Positions 6,916 through 15,618 are shown, numbered from the stretch's first letter. The stretch is 43,699 nt of DNA from an uncultured Lachnospiraceae bacterium (GCA_947631605.1 CANRMC010000005.1:1-43699); one strand, 5' to 3'. Translations and numbers: made by a program. Notes: generated from the sequence alone by a model not told the origin.

Positions 6916-9222
6916 ATGCTGGAAAATAGACCGAATATAGGTTTTTTCACATGCCATCTTGATAATGATTATGCGTACGAAGTACTGAAAGGCGTAGAAT
7001 ATGCCGCCAGAGAAGCCGACGCAAATCTCATTATTTTTCCGGGCATGTATCTGGATGCGACTTACAACGATCCCAAGAATGCAAAATACGATTATCAGTA
7101 CAATTCTATCTTCTACTATGCATCCCACAAAACGCTGGACGCTCTGATCGTTTCCATCGGTTCTATCGGAAGCTTCATATCTACAGAGGACAAGAAGACC
7201 TTTTTGTCCAGCTTTGATGTGCCGATACTTACCATTGAAGTCGAGGTTCCGGGGTATCCGTATCTTTATACAGAAGGTACGACAGGTATGCGCGAAGCCA
7301 TTGAGCACCTGATCAAAGAACACAAAAAGACGAACATCGGTTATGTCGGCGGTCGGGAAGAAAATGCAGACGCAAGGGAACGTCTGAAGGTTTATCGGAC
7401 TGTTCTTGCCGAGAATAATATTCCTGTAGATGACAGTAAGATTGTATATGGTAATTTTTCCGAATATTCCGAAGAAGTGGTAAGCGAACTTCTGGATCGG
7501 CATCCGGACCTGGAGGCCATCGTATTTGCCAACGACCAGATGACGATCGGCGGATACCGGGTACTGAAATCACGCGGTTATAAGATCGGAAAAGATATTC
7601 TGGTAACCGGCTTTGACAATTCCATCACATCGCTGGTACAGGATCCGCCGCTTACAACCGTTGAGAACAATATTATGGATCTGGGATATAACGCCCTGTA
7701 TCAGGCGATTTCTCTGGTAAAAACAGGAAAGACCACAAAATCTCTCCTGCATTCCAACCTGATACGCAGGAACTCCTGCGGCTGCAGCCCTGCTTCTGAT
7801 TCGAATTCTATCCAGACCCTCAATCGCCGGTTATCGGAAATCACACCGGAGGAACTGCTGGATTATTTTAAAGAAAAATTCATGAATCATTATTTTAACT
7901 CCTTTTATGCCGAGCAGATGTTCCAGACTCTGGATCCGTTTTTCCTGCATTTTATTTACCCGATTTTTGACGATTCCAAGACGCCAAGCCGTCAGCAGAT
8001 TCAGGACGAAATTAATGAAATCTTCAACAGCGAACTGATCAATTATTTTTCAAATGAACAGTTTTCCTATACATTGAACCTTTTGTCGGAGTTTTTATTA
8101 AATCTGGATATTCAGCCGGAAAAGACGCTGAAACTCTCCAAATCGTTCAGTGCTGCGCTTTCATATCTTTCCTGCACGCTGTCCAGCGAGCTGCACAATA
8201 CGATCCGTCAGCATAAGACCGATACATGGTCTTCCGTATATATCACAAGAGACACGCTTCTTACAAGCAACGATGAGACTCAATGTTTCCAGCTCATTAT
8301 GGAAAAACTTCTGAACTCCGGTTTCAAGAGCGCTTATATTTACCTTTATGACCAGCCTGTAAAACAGTATCCGAACGGACGCTGGGAGATTCCGGACAAC
8401 GTACTCTTCCAGGCATGCAATAAAGACGGCGAGATTTCCGTCTTCCACGCAGAAGACCGGATCATCCCATCCTCCATGGTATTCCATAATAAATATACGA
8501 ACAACGACATCCGTCGTACCATGGTTGTTACGCCTATCTTTACAAATGAAGTCCAGCACGGTCTGTTTGTCTGCGAAGCCGACATTCATACGTTCGGCAA
8601 TATCTATGCCGCAGCTTTGCAGCTCGGTACTTCGCTGAAGTTCATCTCTCTGATGAAACAACAGTTTGCGATCCAGAACCGGCTGGAGTCTACCATGAGT
8701 GAGATCAATGAGAAAAACGACCTTCTCAACCACTTGTATATTACGGACGAGCTTACGCAGCTCTATAACCGGCGCGGTTTCTTCGAAGTGACGCAGCGCT
8801 ACATCAATCTCAAGTCAAATGCAGGGAAAACCGGTATCATTACTTTTGCCGACATGGACAACCTGAAACAGGTCAATGATAAGTTCGGACACAAGGAAGG
8901 CGATTTCGCATTAAAGCAGATAGCGGAAACTCTCCGAAAGAGTTTTTCCGACGACGCTATTATCGCCCGTCTCGGCGGCGACGAATTTGTAGCATTTACC
9001 CTGATCAATTCAACGGATATGAAAAATAAGATTACGGGCGCCCTGTCCGAATATACCAACAACGTAAATGCTACCTGCGGAAAACCTTATTACATTGATC
9101 TAAGCTATGGCATTACGGAATTCACCTGTTCTGAAACGCTGAATATCGAAGATATTCTGATTCAGGCGGATGAAATCCTGTATCAGAACAAGCGTTACAA
9201 ACGGAAATCCGTTCTCAAGTAA
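6916..9222 (+). CDS. Cytoplasmic diguanylate cyclase with LacI-type ligand-binding sensor
   Basis: A 768-residue protein predicted to make cyclic di-GMP. Residues 5 to about 290 resemble the periplasmic-binding-type ligand domain of LacI/GalR regulators (RPNIGFFTCHLDNDYAYEVL, IGYVGGREENADARERL, AIVFANDQMTIGG, TGFDNS, LTTVENN). The usual N-terminal helix-turn-helix is missing, because the protein begins directly with this domain. There is no signal peptide or membrane segment, so sensing would be inside the cell. A largely helical and GAF-like middle (about 300-590) links to a GGDEF domain. That domain has intact catalytic features: FADMDNLKQVND, FGHKEGD and ARLGGDEF, with the GGDEF signature at 687-691. 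The inhibitory RxxD site before GGDEF is absent (SDDA instead). It is a single-gene unit with its own promoter and terminator. The ligand, perhaps a sugar, is inferred only from the fold. Confidence 0.88.
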   Translation: MLENRPNIGFFTCHLDNDYAYEVLKGVEYAAREADANLIIFPGMYLDATYNDPKNAKYDYQYNSIFYYASHKTLDALIVSIGSIGSFISTEDKKTFLSSFDVPILTIEVEVPGYPYLYTEGTTGMREAIEHLIKEHKKTNIGYVGGREENADARERLKVYRTVLAENNIPVDDSKIVYGNFSEYSEEVVSELLDRHPDLEAIVFANDQMTIGGYRVLKSRGYKIGKDILVTGFDNSITSLVQDPPLTTVENNIMDLGYNALYQAISLVKTGKTTKSLLHSNLIRRNSCGCSPASDSNSIQTLNRRLSEITPEELLDYFKEKFMNHYFNSFYAEQMFQTLDPFFLHFIYPIFDDSKTPSRQQIQDEINEIFNSELINYFSNEQFSYTLNLLSEFLLNLDIQPEKTLKLSKSFSAALSYLSCTLSSELHNTIRQHKTDTWSSVYITRDTLLTSNDETQCFQLIMEKLLNSGFKSAYIYLYDQPVKQYPNGRWEIPDNVLFQACNKDGEISVFHAEDRIIPSSMVFHNKYTNNDIRRTMVVTPIFTNEVQHGLFVCEADIHTFGNIYAAALQLGTSLKFISLMKQQFAIQNRLESTMSEINEKNDLLNHLYITDELTQLYNRRGFFEVTQRYINLKSNAGKTGIITFADMDNLKQVNDKFGHKEGDFALKQIAETLRKSFSDDAIIARLGGDEFVAFTLINSTDMKNKITGALSEYTNNVNATCGKPYYIDLSYGITEFTCSETLNIEDILIQADEILYQNKRYKRKSVLK

Positions 9223-9235
9223 AGATACGGAATAT

Positions 9236-9265
9236 AAAAAGAACCCGAAAAACGGGTTCTTTTTT
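9236..9265. terminator. Bidirectional terminator between the cyclase gene and metF
   Basis: The stem GAACCCG/CGGGTTC has a five-A loop and is flanked by A5 on the left and T6 on the right, so it works in both directions. It lies between two convergent genes. Confidence 0.9.
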
Positions 9266-9271
9266 ATATGC

Positions 9272-10129
9272 TTATAGAATTGCCTGATAGATTTCTTTTG
9301 TCACGTCCGCCTTGTTCATACTGTATAAATGAATACCGGCTGCGCCTTCCTTCATCAAGCCTTCAATCTGGCGGACGGCATATTCAATTCCCGCCTGCTT
9401 CATGCCGTAAGGATCGTCTTTATAATGGGCGATCAGGTTGGAAAGTTCTGTCGGAACGGATGAACCGGAAAGCTGCACCGTAGTACCAAGCTGATGTGCG
9501 GAAGTAATCGGCATAATTCCCGCATGAACCGGTATATGGATATCCGCTTTGTGAAGCCGCTCCAGAAACCGGTAAAACTTTTCATTATCAAAAAACATCT
9601 GGGTGATCAGCATATCCACTCCCAGGTCTGTCTTCTGCTTCAGATATTTTATGTCCACTTCCGCCGACTCCGACTCCGGATGAACCTCCGGATAACATGC
9701 CGCTGCAATCCGGAAATCTCCCGCCGACTTGATCTTAGGTATCAGATCCGATGCATACCGAAATTTCCGGTTTTCAAATTCTTCATCGCTCATTGTCTTC
9801 GGTTTATCTCCGCGGAGCGCCAAAACATTTTTTACGCCTTTCCTTGCCAGTTCCTCCAAAAGACCGTTTAGTTTTTCATCCGTCATACCGACGGCTGTCA
9901 TATGCGCTAAAGCTTCTATTTCACAGATATTCTGTATATAAGCGGCGATCGTTGCGGTCTTTTTGCTGTTGCTTCCGCCAGCACCATATGTAACGCTGAT
10001 AAAATCCGGTTCCAGTTCTTTAATCTCATCCAGCGTCCGGAATATCTCATAGATATCGTCGTTTCGTTTCGGCGGAAATACCTCGCAGGAAAATTCCAGA
10101 TTACCGCCGGTATATTTATTCTGAATCAT
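9272..10129 (-). CDS. metF: Methylenetetrahydrofolate reductase-type protein (MetF)
   Basis: MetF reduces 5,10-methylene-tetrahydrofolate to 5-methyl-tetrahydrofolate with FAD, supplying methyl groups for methionine. The 285-residue protein shows the family's N-terminal SCEVFPPK, SVTYGAGGS, HMTAVG, ALRGDKP and DMLITQMFFDN motifs along a TIM-barrel. The start is the second of two adjacent ATGs. ACCTCC at 10136-10141 (GGAGGT on the minus strand) is six bases from it and only three from the first. The gene lies 13 bases downstream of the thioesterase, as the last member of a likely four-gene unit. No metH or other methionine gene is adjacent. Confidence 0.93.
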   Translation of the reverse strand: MIQNKYTGGNLEFSCEVFPPKRNDDIYEIFRTLDEIKELEPDFISVTYGAGGSNSKKTATIAAYIQNICEIEALAHMTAVGMTDEKLNGLLEELARKGVKNVLALRGDKPKTMSDEEFENRKFRYASDLIPKIKSAGDFRIAAACYPEVHPESESAEVDIKYLKQKTDLGVDMLITQMFFDNEKFYRFLERLHKADIHIPVHAGIMPITSAHQLGTTVQLSGSSVPTELSNLIAHYKDDPYGMKQAGIEYAVRQIEGLMKEGAAGIHLYSMNKADVTKEIYQAIL

Positions 10130-10142
10130 CATAACACCTCCG

Positions 10143-10565
10143 TCACGTCTCATCTTTCAGGGTTTCGAACGCCTGATAGATCTCCGGAAAACTTTTTTTC
10201 AAATTCATCGGTTTAAAGTCCCGATTCACAAAACAATGACTGGACTCCGCCGTATGTTTCAGTTCTCCGGTTTTCGCATCCAGAAATTTGTATGTCACAG
10301 TGAACCGGACGGGCGTTAATTTTACCAGAGACGGAACCACCAGGATTTCATCATTATATTTCAGGGACTGCCTGTAATAACAATGGATTTCCAGAACCGG
10401 AATGATGATCCCCAGTTCTTCCAATCTGTCATAAGACACTCCGATCTGCTCCATCATATCCAGCCTGCATTCCTCCATGATCCGCGGGTAGTTGGAATGA
10501 TGCACCACCTGCATCTGATCGGTTTCATAATAGTTCAGTTTTCGATAATACGGTTTAATCTCCAT
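10143..10565 (-). CDS. Acyl-CoA thioesterase, 4HBT/YbgC-like hotdog fold
   Basis: A 140-residue single hotdog-domain protein likely to hydrolyse an acyl-CoA thioester in the cytosol. The N-terminal YYETDQMQVVHHSNYPRIME carries the family's Asp (in ETDQM) and the H-x-x-Y motif. A beta-rich second half (IPVLEIHCYYRQSLKYNDEI) follows, as in YbgC/FadM proteins. The chosen ATG (MEIKPYY) has AAGGA eight bases upstream. The track's start seven codons earlier would place the ribosome site inside the gene. It overlaps the end of the coiled-coil gene by 11 bases, so translation is probably coupled. The substrate cannot be read from sequence. Confidence 0.88.
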   Translation of the reverse strand: MEIKPYYRKLNYYETDQMQVVHHSNYPRIMEECRLDMMEQIGVSYDRLEELGIIIPVLEIHCYYRQSLKYNDEILVVPSLVKLTPVRFTVTYKFLDAKTGELKHTAESSHCFVNRDFKPMNLKKSFPEIYQAFETLKDET

Positions 10566-11292
10566 TTTTTTCATCCTTCTTTTCAACCTGCGGAGTATCT
10601 GTATCCAGCGTCTCCGGTTCTATCGGTTCATCATCAAAATGTATCTTCATCTGTCTGCTGTTTTCAATTTCTTTCATTCGCGCCAGTTCCCGCTCATGAT
10701 ACAGTTCGTTGGCAAGAAGCTGGCTGATCTCCAATATCTGGCCGTAACGGTCATTTTTGCTCAGGTCATTCAGGCTCGCAACCAGTTCCGCCTTGTTGTT
10801 TGATATTTCTGCGATCCTTGTCTGCATCATTTCCATCATTTTTCCATATTCCTGCTCCATCAGGCTGTATGCATTATGCAGTAAATGATCGACTTCCGTC
10901 AGCATTTCATCTGTATAGATTAACGACGCCGCATAGATATCATTTGCGGTCCGAAGCGCCATTTTCTCATTCTTCGTGAGGTCGGATTGCTTGAATACCG
11001 GAACTTCCGTATGCCTCTGCTTTGTTACCCGGATCCGGCTCGCGCTTTGCTCCGCTTCGTATATGATCTCCTCCGCTTCTTTCTTCGCGTCGTTTACAAT
11101 CTTTGCACGTTTGTCCGTCACTTCCCGGTAAACCTGAAGTTCATGCTTCAGGTTATCCTCCAGATTATGAAGCAGAAGCAGAAAGTCATCCCTGCTGATC
11201 ATAACCTTTCCGGAAGAAAGCGGGACGCTCTGCGCATTCTCAACTTCTTCTTTCAGCTTATCCAGTATTATTTCCGCTCTTCCTTTTTCCAT
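10555..11292 (-). CDS. Coiled-coil cytoplasmic protein, DivIVA-like features
   Basis: A 245-residue, highly charged protein with no membrane segment. Heptad-like helices run from about 45 to 90 (EDNLKHELQVYREVTDKRAK, then an EAEEIIYEAEQSASRIR stretch) and from 130 to 215. The KKEAEEIIYEAEQSA region resembles the lateral-stalk-like helices seen in DivIVA, SepIVA and ATP synthase b-type proteins. The acidic C-terminus (FDDEPIEPETLDTDTPQ) looks disordered. The ATG has AAAGGAG eight bases upstream. It sits between a glycosyltransferase and a thioesterase in a tight unit, and the neighbours do not define a role. A scaffold in envelope growth is possible but unproven. Confidence 0.7.
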   Translation of the reverse strand: MEKGRAEIILDKLKEEVENAQSVPLSSGKVMISRDDFLLLLHNLEDNLKHELQVYREVTDKRAKIVNDAKKEAEEIIYEAEQSASRIRVTKQRHTEVPVFKQSDLTKNEKMALRTANDIYAASLIYTDEMLTEVDHLLHNAYSLMEQEYGKMMEMMQTRIAEISNNKAELVASLNDLSKNDRYGQILEISQLLANELYHERELARMKEIENSRQMKIHFDDEPIEPETLDTDTPQVEKKDEKNGD

Positions 11293-11312
11293 TCAAAAAA
11301 CTCCTTTGTTCA

Positions 11313-12080
11313 TTACAAATACTTTCTGATCCCATTCCATGTATACGATATAAAATAAAAAATCCGTTTATAAAGCGGCAGCTGCAGTTTCCGATACACC
11401 CGGTAAGTCATAACCGCCGATTTTAATTTATTTCCCGATTTACTGCTGCGGTTCACACGGTAGTATAACAGCGGCTCGTCAATTCCCGCGGCGAAGCCTC
11501 CCTCCCGCAGAATCTGAAGCCAGCAGAGATAATCTTCGTGCAGATCGCTGTCCTCCTGCATGGGATGCCTTAAAGCCGTTTCCCGTTTGAGGATGACCGA
11601 GGAACAATTGACCGCATTATGCCTGAGAAGCGAGCGGTAATCAATCCGTTTCGGGGCATGAATGTATTTTTCTGTTATTTCCCCATTCGCTCTGCATAAC
11701 TTTCTTCCGGTAAAACAAAGAACCGGTTCTTCTTTTTTATGCCTCTGATATTTCCGTATAAGAAGAAGTTGTTTTTCCAGCTTTTTTCCTGCCCACCAGT
11801 CATCTGCGTCCAAAAAAGCGACATACTGTCCTTTTGCCTTCTTTACCCCCAGATTCCTTGCATATGCTGCCCCTCTGGTTTTTTTCAAGGTAAATACCCT
11901 GATCATTTCCGGATTATCTTTAGGAAAAGGAAGCAGCTTTTGATCCAGGGTTGCCCCGTCATCCACAATGATGATTTCCAATGGAATCCGCTTTTCTGTT
12001 AGAACGGAAGAAACAGCCTGGCTGATTGTTTCATTATTGTTATGGCACGGAATAATGACGCTGACTAAACATGTCTCCAT
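11313..12080 (-). CDS. Family 2 glycosyltransferase (GT-A fold)
   Basis: A 255-residue protein with an N-terminal GT2 domain: VSVIIPCHNNNETISQAV at the start, IIIVDDGA near 38, RGAAYARNLGV near 70 and the metal-binding DADDWW near 95. A LHEDYLCWLQIL segment (ED acceptor-side motif) lies near 180. No membrane segment is evident, though the C-terminus is hydrophobic and aromatic (KRIFYFISYTWNGI). The sugar donor and acceptor are unknown. Likely roles are cell-surface polysaccharide or glycolipid synthesis. It is the first gene of a four-gene minus-strand unit with an extended -10 promoter 37 bases upstream. AAGGAG lies eleven bases before the ATG. Confidence 0.88.
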   Translation of the reverse strand: METCLVSVIIPCHNNNETISQAVSSVLTEKRIPLEIIIVDDGATLDQKLLPFPKDNPEMIRVFTLKKTRGAAYARNLGVKKAKGQYVAFLDADDWWAGKKLEKQLLLIRKYQRHKKEEPVLCFTGRKLCRANGEITEKYIHAPKRIDYRSLLRHNAVNCSSVILKRETALRHPMQEDSDLHEDYLCWLQILREGGFAAGIDEPLLYYRVNRSSKSGNKLKSAVMTYRVYRKLQLPLYKRIFYFISYTWNGIRKYL

Positions 12081-12116
12081 CTTTTATTTCACTCCTTATT
12101 TTAACCATACCAGCCT

Positions 12117-12125
12117 ATTATATCA
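12117..12125 (-). promoter_or_regulatory. Extended -10 promoter for the glycosyltransferase operon
   Basis: The minus strand reads TGATATAAT, an extended -10 element with a perfect TATAAT. The -35 region (TTCCTT, 17 bases upstream) is poor, which is common with extended -10 promoters. Confidence 0.6.
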
Positions 12126-12145
12126 CCTGAATACGGAAAAAGGAA

Positions 12146-12181
12146 GAAAAAAAGAGCGGTCCGAAAAGAAAGGACCGCTCT
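12146..12181 (-). terminator. Rho-independent terminator of glnN
   Basis: A perfect ten-base stem AGAGCGGTCC (12153-12162) / GGACCGCTCT (12172-12181) with a nine-base loop. It is followed on the minus strand by seven T's, 15 bases past the glnN stop. Confidence 0.92.
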
Positions 12182-12195
12182 GGGAAAATACGTAT

Positions 12196-14304
12196 TTAGA
12201 TTTCAAACAGCAATTCACGATAAGTCGGAATCGGCCATGCGTCTTTGGAAACAATCTCCTCCAATTCATCCGCCGGCTTTCTGACAGAAGGAAAGCTCAT
12301 GAATACTTCATCATGGTAATACTTTGCCCATGCATGAAGATCATCTGAAAGATCCGCAGCCTTTGTAAGCTTTGCCTCTAATGCTTCGGTCGCAGACTTC
12401 AATTCGGCAGCTTTACCAGCGATCGTTGCGATCATTTCCTTCTGAACAGTCGGTTCAATGGAAGAACGGGCAATATCCGCCGCTTCTTTTGCAAGCGCGC
12501 CTTCGTAAGAAAGGATTGCCGGAAGGATCTGCTTCTTTACCATATCGATCATGACGCGCGCTTCAATGTTAATATACTTCGCGTAATTCTCGTACATAAC
12601 TGCAGCTCTTGCTTCCAGTTCCACTTTGCTCATAACGCCCATCTTCTCGAACAATGCGATCGACTTTTCAGATTTATAATAAGGAATTGCATCTACCATA
12701 CACTTGATATTCGGAAGCCCTCTTCTCTCTGCCTCCTCTACCCACTCCTGTGAGTAACCGTTACCGTTAAAGATAACTCTCTGGTGGTCTGTCAGGGTTT
12801 TCCTTACATATTCCTTGCATGCTTCTTCAAAGTTTTCCGCACCTTCCAATGTATCGGCCGCCTTGCACATAGCCTCTGCCACTATCGTATTCAGAACGGT
12901 TGTCGGCTGGGATACCGGCTGGGTGGAACCAACCATACGGAATTCAAATTTATTTCCGGTAAACGCGAAAGGCGATGTACGGTTCCGGTCGGTAGCGTCC
13001 ATGGTGAATTTCGGAAGCGTGGTTACGCCGGAGTCATAAACCTTGGCAAATACTTTTGCCTCAGCCTCACCTTTTTCAATAATCTGCTCTACAACGCTTG
13101 CCAGCTGCTCGCCGAGGTAAGCGGAGATAATTGCAGGCGGCGCTTCATTTGCACCAAGTCTGTGGTCATTTCCGCAGGACGAAGCGGAAGCTCTTAAGAG
13201 TTCTGCATTCTCGTCAATTGCCTCTATGATACAGGCAAGGAAAAGCTGGAACTGAAGATTTTTCTCCGGTGAATCCGTCGGATCCAGAAGATTCTCTCCG
13301 TCTGTGGTTCCCATGGACCAGTTGTTATGTTTTCCGGAACCATTGATACCGGCATATGGTTTCTCATGGATTAGACATGCTAGTCCGTTCCGGTCTGCAA
13401 CCTTCTTTAAGATTTCCATCAGAAGCTGGTTATTATCGGTCGCCGTATTGGTATCTGAGAAGATCGGTGCAATCTCGCACTGTCCCGGCGCAACTTCGTT
13501 ATGCTGCGTCTTTGCCAGAATACCGTATTTCCACAGTTCATCATTCAGATCGTTCATGAAGACCAGGATCTTATCCTCAATACTTGAGAAATAATTATCC
13601 GCAAGTTCCTGTCCCTTTGGTGCAGGCGCACCGAACAGGGTACGTCCTGTCAGCTCCAAGTCTTCTCTCTTCTTATATTTCGCCTTATCAACCAGGAAAT
13701 ACTCCTGCTCCGGTCCAACCGATGACTTTACACGCATCGGCGTTTTGCCGAATAATTTCAGCAGTCTCTTTGCCTGCTTATCTACCGCGTCCATAGAACG
13801 AAGAAGCGGTGTTTTGTTATCAAGGGATTCACCTGTATATGAAGTAAATGCTGTAGGGATACACAGTACCTTTGTTCCGGAAGGGGTATCCTTTACAAAT
13901 GCAGGAGAAGTACAGTCCCATGCTGTATAACCTCTGGCTGCGCAAGTATCTCTTAAACCGCCGGACGGAAAGGAAGATGCATCCGGCTCTGCACGAATCA
14001 GTTCTTTTCCTGAGAACTCCATAAGGACCTTACCGTCTTCCGTACCGTTAATAAAGGAATCATGCTTCTCAGCAGTAATATTTGTGAGCGGCTGGAACCA
14101 GTGCGTATAGTGCGTTGCTCCTAACTCTACTGCCCACTCCTTCATTGCTGTAGCAACCTCGTCTGCAATCGAAAGATCGAGAGGTGCGCCTTCATCAATG
14201 GTTGCCCGTAACGAATTGTAAACGGCTTTCGGAAGTCTCTCCTTCATGACCGCGTCACCAAACGTATACGAGCCAAATAATTTTGGTACTGTTGATGTTG
14301 ACAT
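12196..14304 (-). CDS. glnN: Type III glutamine synthetase (GSIII)
   Basis: GSIII makes glutamine from glutamate, ammonia and ATP as a large oligomer and is typical of Bacteroidetes and some Clostridia. The 702-residue length fits GSIII rather than the roughly 450 residues of GSI. Visible features are HWFQPLTN near 60, the ATP/glutamate-site region SVGPEQEYFLVDK near 215, and NEVAPGQCEIAPIF near 270. The GSIII signature CGNDHRLGANEAPPAIIS lies near 380, with SPFAFTGNKFEFRMVGS near 430. The ATG has AAGGAAG eight bases upstream. It appears monocistronic, with a strong terminator downstream. No glnB or regulator lies next to it. Confidence 0.96.
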   Translation of the reverse strand: MSTSTVPKLFGSYTFGDAVMKERLPKAVYNSLRATIDEGAPLDLSIADEVATAMKEWAVELGATHYTHWFQPLTNITAEKHDSFINGTEDGKVLMEFSGKELIRAEPDASSFPSGGLRDTCAARGYTAWDCTSPAFVKDTPSGTKVLCIPTAFTSYTGESLDNKTPLLRSMDAVDKQAKRLLKLFGKTPMRVKSSVGPEQEYFLVDKAKYKKREDLELTGRTLFGAPAPKGQELADNYFSSIEDKILVFMNDLNDELWKYGILAKTQHNEVAPGQCEIAPIFSDTNTATDNNQLLMEILKKVADRNGLACLIHEKPYAGINGSGKHNNWSMGTTDGENLLDPTDSPEKNLQFQLFLACIIEAIDENAELLRASASSCGNDHRLGANEAPPAIISAYLGEQLASVVEQIIEKGEAEAKVFAKVYDSGVTTLPKFTMDATDRNRTSPFAFTGNKFEFRMVGSTQPVSQPTTVLNTIVAEAMCKAADTLEGAENFEEACKEYVRKTLTDHQRVIFNGNGYSQEWVEEAERRGLPNIKCMVDAIPYYKSEKSIALFEKMGVMSKVELEARAAVMYENYAKYINIEARVMIDMVKKQILPAILSYEGALAKEAADIARSSIEPTVQKEMIATIAGKAAELKSATEALEAKLTKAADLSDDLHAWAKYYHDEVFMSFPSVRKPADELEEIVSKDAWPIPTYRELLFEI

Positions 14305-14414
14305 AATATCTACTTCCTTTCGTTTTTATTTCGGCAAACATTTCACTCAACAATTTATGCTTCATTTAATTCTGTTATGCATTTGTCTTACCCATGTTTT
14401 GCCTCGATACCTAT

Positions 14415-14443
14415 AAATTACATGAATAAAAATGAAAAGGCAA
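14415..14443 (-). promoter_or_regulatory. Candidate glnN promoter
   Basis: Minus-strand TTGCCT (14438-14443), a 17-base spacer and TAATTT (14415-14420), about 110 bases before the glnN ATG. The -10 is weak. The 184-base gap between the two genes holds nothing else I can name. Confidence 0.35.
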
Positions 14444-14447
14444 ACTG

Positions 14448-14494
14448 AAAAAAAAGTAGATTTACTTTATTATATTAGCAGTTTTTTTCTACTT
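14448..14494 (-). terminator. Possible terminator of the D-hydroxyacid dehydrogenase gene
   Basis: The arms AAGTAGA/TCTACTT are separated by about 27 AT-rich bases and followed on the minus strand by a run of T's. One arm includes the stop codon of the dehydrogenase. The loop is long, so termination strength is doubtful. Confidence 0.4.
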
Positions 14495-15469
14495 GATTAA
14501 ATTATTAAGGTTTTTGCCCGAAATAAACGAATCCGCATTTTCAATCGTAATTTCCGCAATCGCCCGCATCGCTTCTTCGGTAAAAAATGCCTGATGAGAA
14601 GTCAGAATAACGTTTCGATAAGAAGTAAGATGGATCAGGTCCGAATCCGTAATCAGATCATTGGAACAGTCCTCAAAGAAATACTCATCTTCTTCCTCAT
14701 AAACATCCAGACCGACGCCGCTGAATTTTCCATCCGCCAAAGCGTCCAGCAGAGCCTCCGTATCCACCAGACCGCCTCTGGAAGTATTGGCAAGGATAAC
14801 GCCGTCTTTCATCATTTTAATGTGTTCCTTGTTTATGATATGCTTTGTTTCCTTTGTTAGCGGACAATGCAGAGTAATCACATCGGATTTTTTAAATAAA
14901 TCCTCAAGCGGAACATATTGTACATCCAGCTCCTTATTTGGATATAAGTCATAAGCCAGTATCTCCATATCAAATCCGCGTAATATCCGGATCATTTCCT
15001 GTCCGATCTTACCGGTTCCGATGACGCCGGCAGTTTTTCCCTTTAAGTCGATACCCATCAAACCATGGATATTAAAATTAAAATCCCTGGTACGCACATA
15101 CGCCCGATGAATCTTCCGGTTTACGGCAAGAATGAGGCCCATTGTGTATTCCGCAACTGCGCTGGGAGAATAACTCGGCACCCGCAGCACTTTGATTCCC
15201 GCTTTTTCCGCCTGCTTCAGGTCCACGTTATTAAATCCGGCGCACCGGAGCAGGATAACTTTAACGCCATATCTTGCCAGTTTTTCAATCGTTTCCTTAT
15301 CCGCCGTATCATTCACAAAAATGCAGACGGCGTCATATCCGTAAGCCAGCACCGCCGTATCACGGTTTAGTTTTACTTCCTGAAATGTAATCTCAAATCC
15401 TTTTTCCTTTGCCGCCGGTTCAAACCAGATTTTATCGTATGGTTTTGTATCATAAAAACAGATTTTCAT
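14489..15469 (-). CDS. D-2-hydroxyacid dehydrogenase (D-lactate dehydrogenase-like)
   Basis: A 326-residue NAD-dependent enzyme of the D-isomer-specific 2-hydroxyacid dehydrogenase family. It most resembles fermentative D-lactate dehydrogenases that reduce pyruvate. Its N-terminus (MKICFYDTKPYD) and RCAGFNNVDL segment are typical. The Rossmann motif is GVIGTGKIG near 150. The catalytic residues are visible: Arg in NTSRGGLVD, Glu in DVYEEEDEYFFE and His in LTSHQAFFTEEA. The start is the ATG after GGAGG at eight bases, five codons inside the track's ORF. Upstream lies an inverted repeat TTCCTGC/GCAGGAA that could bind a regulator. The substrate is inferred from overall similarity, so phenylpyruvate or a related 2-oxoacid cannot be excluded. 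Confidence 0.9.
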   Translation of the reverse strand: MKICFYDTKPYDKIWFEPAAKEKGFEITFQEVKLNRDTAVLAYGYDAVCIFVNDTADKETIEKLARYGVKVILLRCAGFNNVDLKQAEKAGIKVLRVPSYSPSAVAEYTMGLILAVNRKIHRAYVRTRDFNFNIHGLMGIDLKGKTAGVIGTGKIGQEMIRILRGFDMEILAYDLYPNKELDVQYVPLEDLFKKSDVITLHCPLTKETKHIINKEHIKMMKDGVILANTSRGGLVDTEALLDALADGKFSGVGLDVYEEEDEYFFEDCSNDLITDSDLIHLTSYRNVILTSHQAFFTEEAMRAIAEITIENADSFISGKNLNNLIK

Positions 15470-15490
15470 TTTTACATCCTCCAATTCTTA

Positions 15491-15530
15491 TTCCTGCTAT
15501 TTTAATATAATTATTATTTCCCCGCAGGAA
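15491..15530 (-). promoter_or_regulatory. Inverted repeat upstream of the dehydrogenase gene
   Basis: TTCCTGC (15491-15497) and GCAGGAA (15524-15530) form a perfect seven-base inverted repeat around 26 AT-rich bases in the promoter region. It could be an operator or a leader hairpin. No match to a known site such as Rex is apparent. Confidence 0.35.
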
Positions 15531-15544
15531 ATAAATAATGCAAA

Positions 15545-15575
15545 AGAAAAAGCCGATTTCCAAACCGGCTTTTCT
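15545..15575 (-). terminator. Terminator of ftsZ
   Basis: The eight-base arms AAAAGCCG/CGGCTTTT enclose a ten-base loop. On the minus strand a TTCTTTT tract follows. It lies about 45 bases past the ftsZ stop. Confidence 0.8.
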
Positions 15576-15618
15576 TTCTATATATAACATATAATAAATG
15601 ATTCCGTTTCGGAATGAA

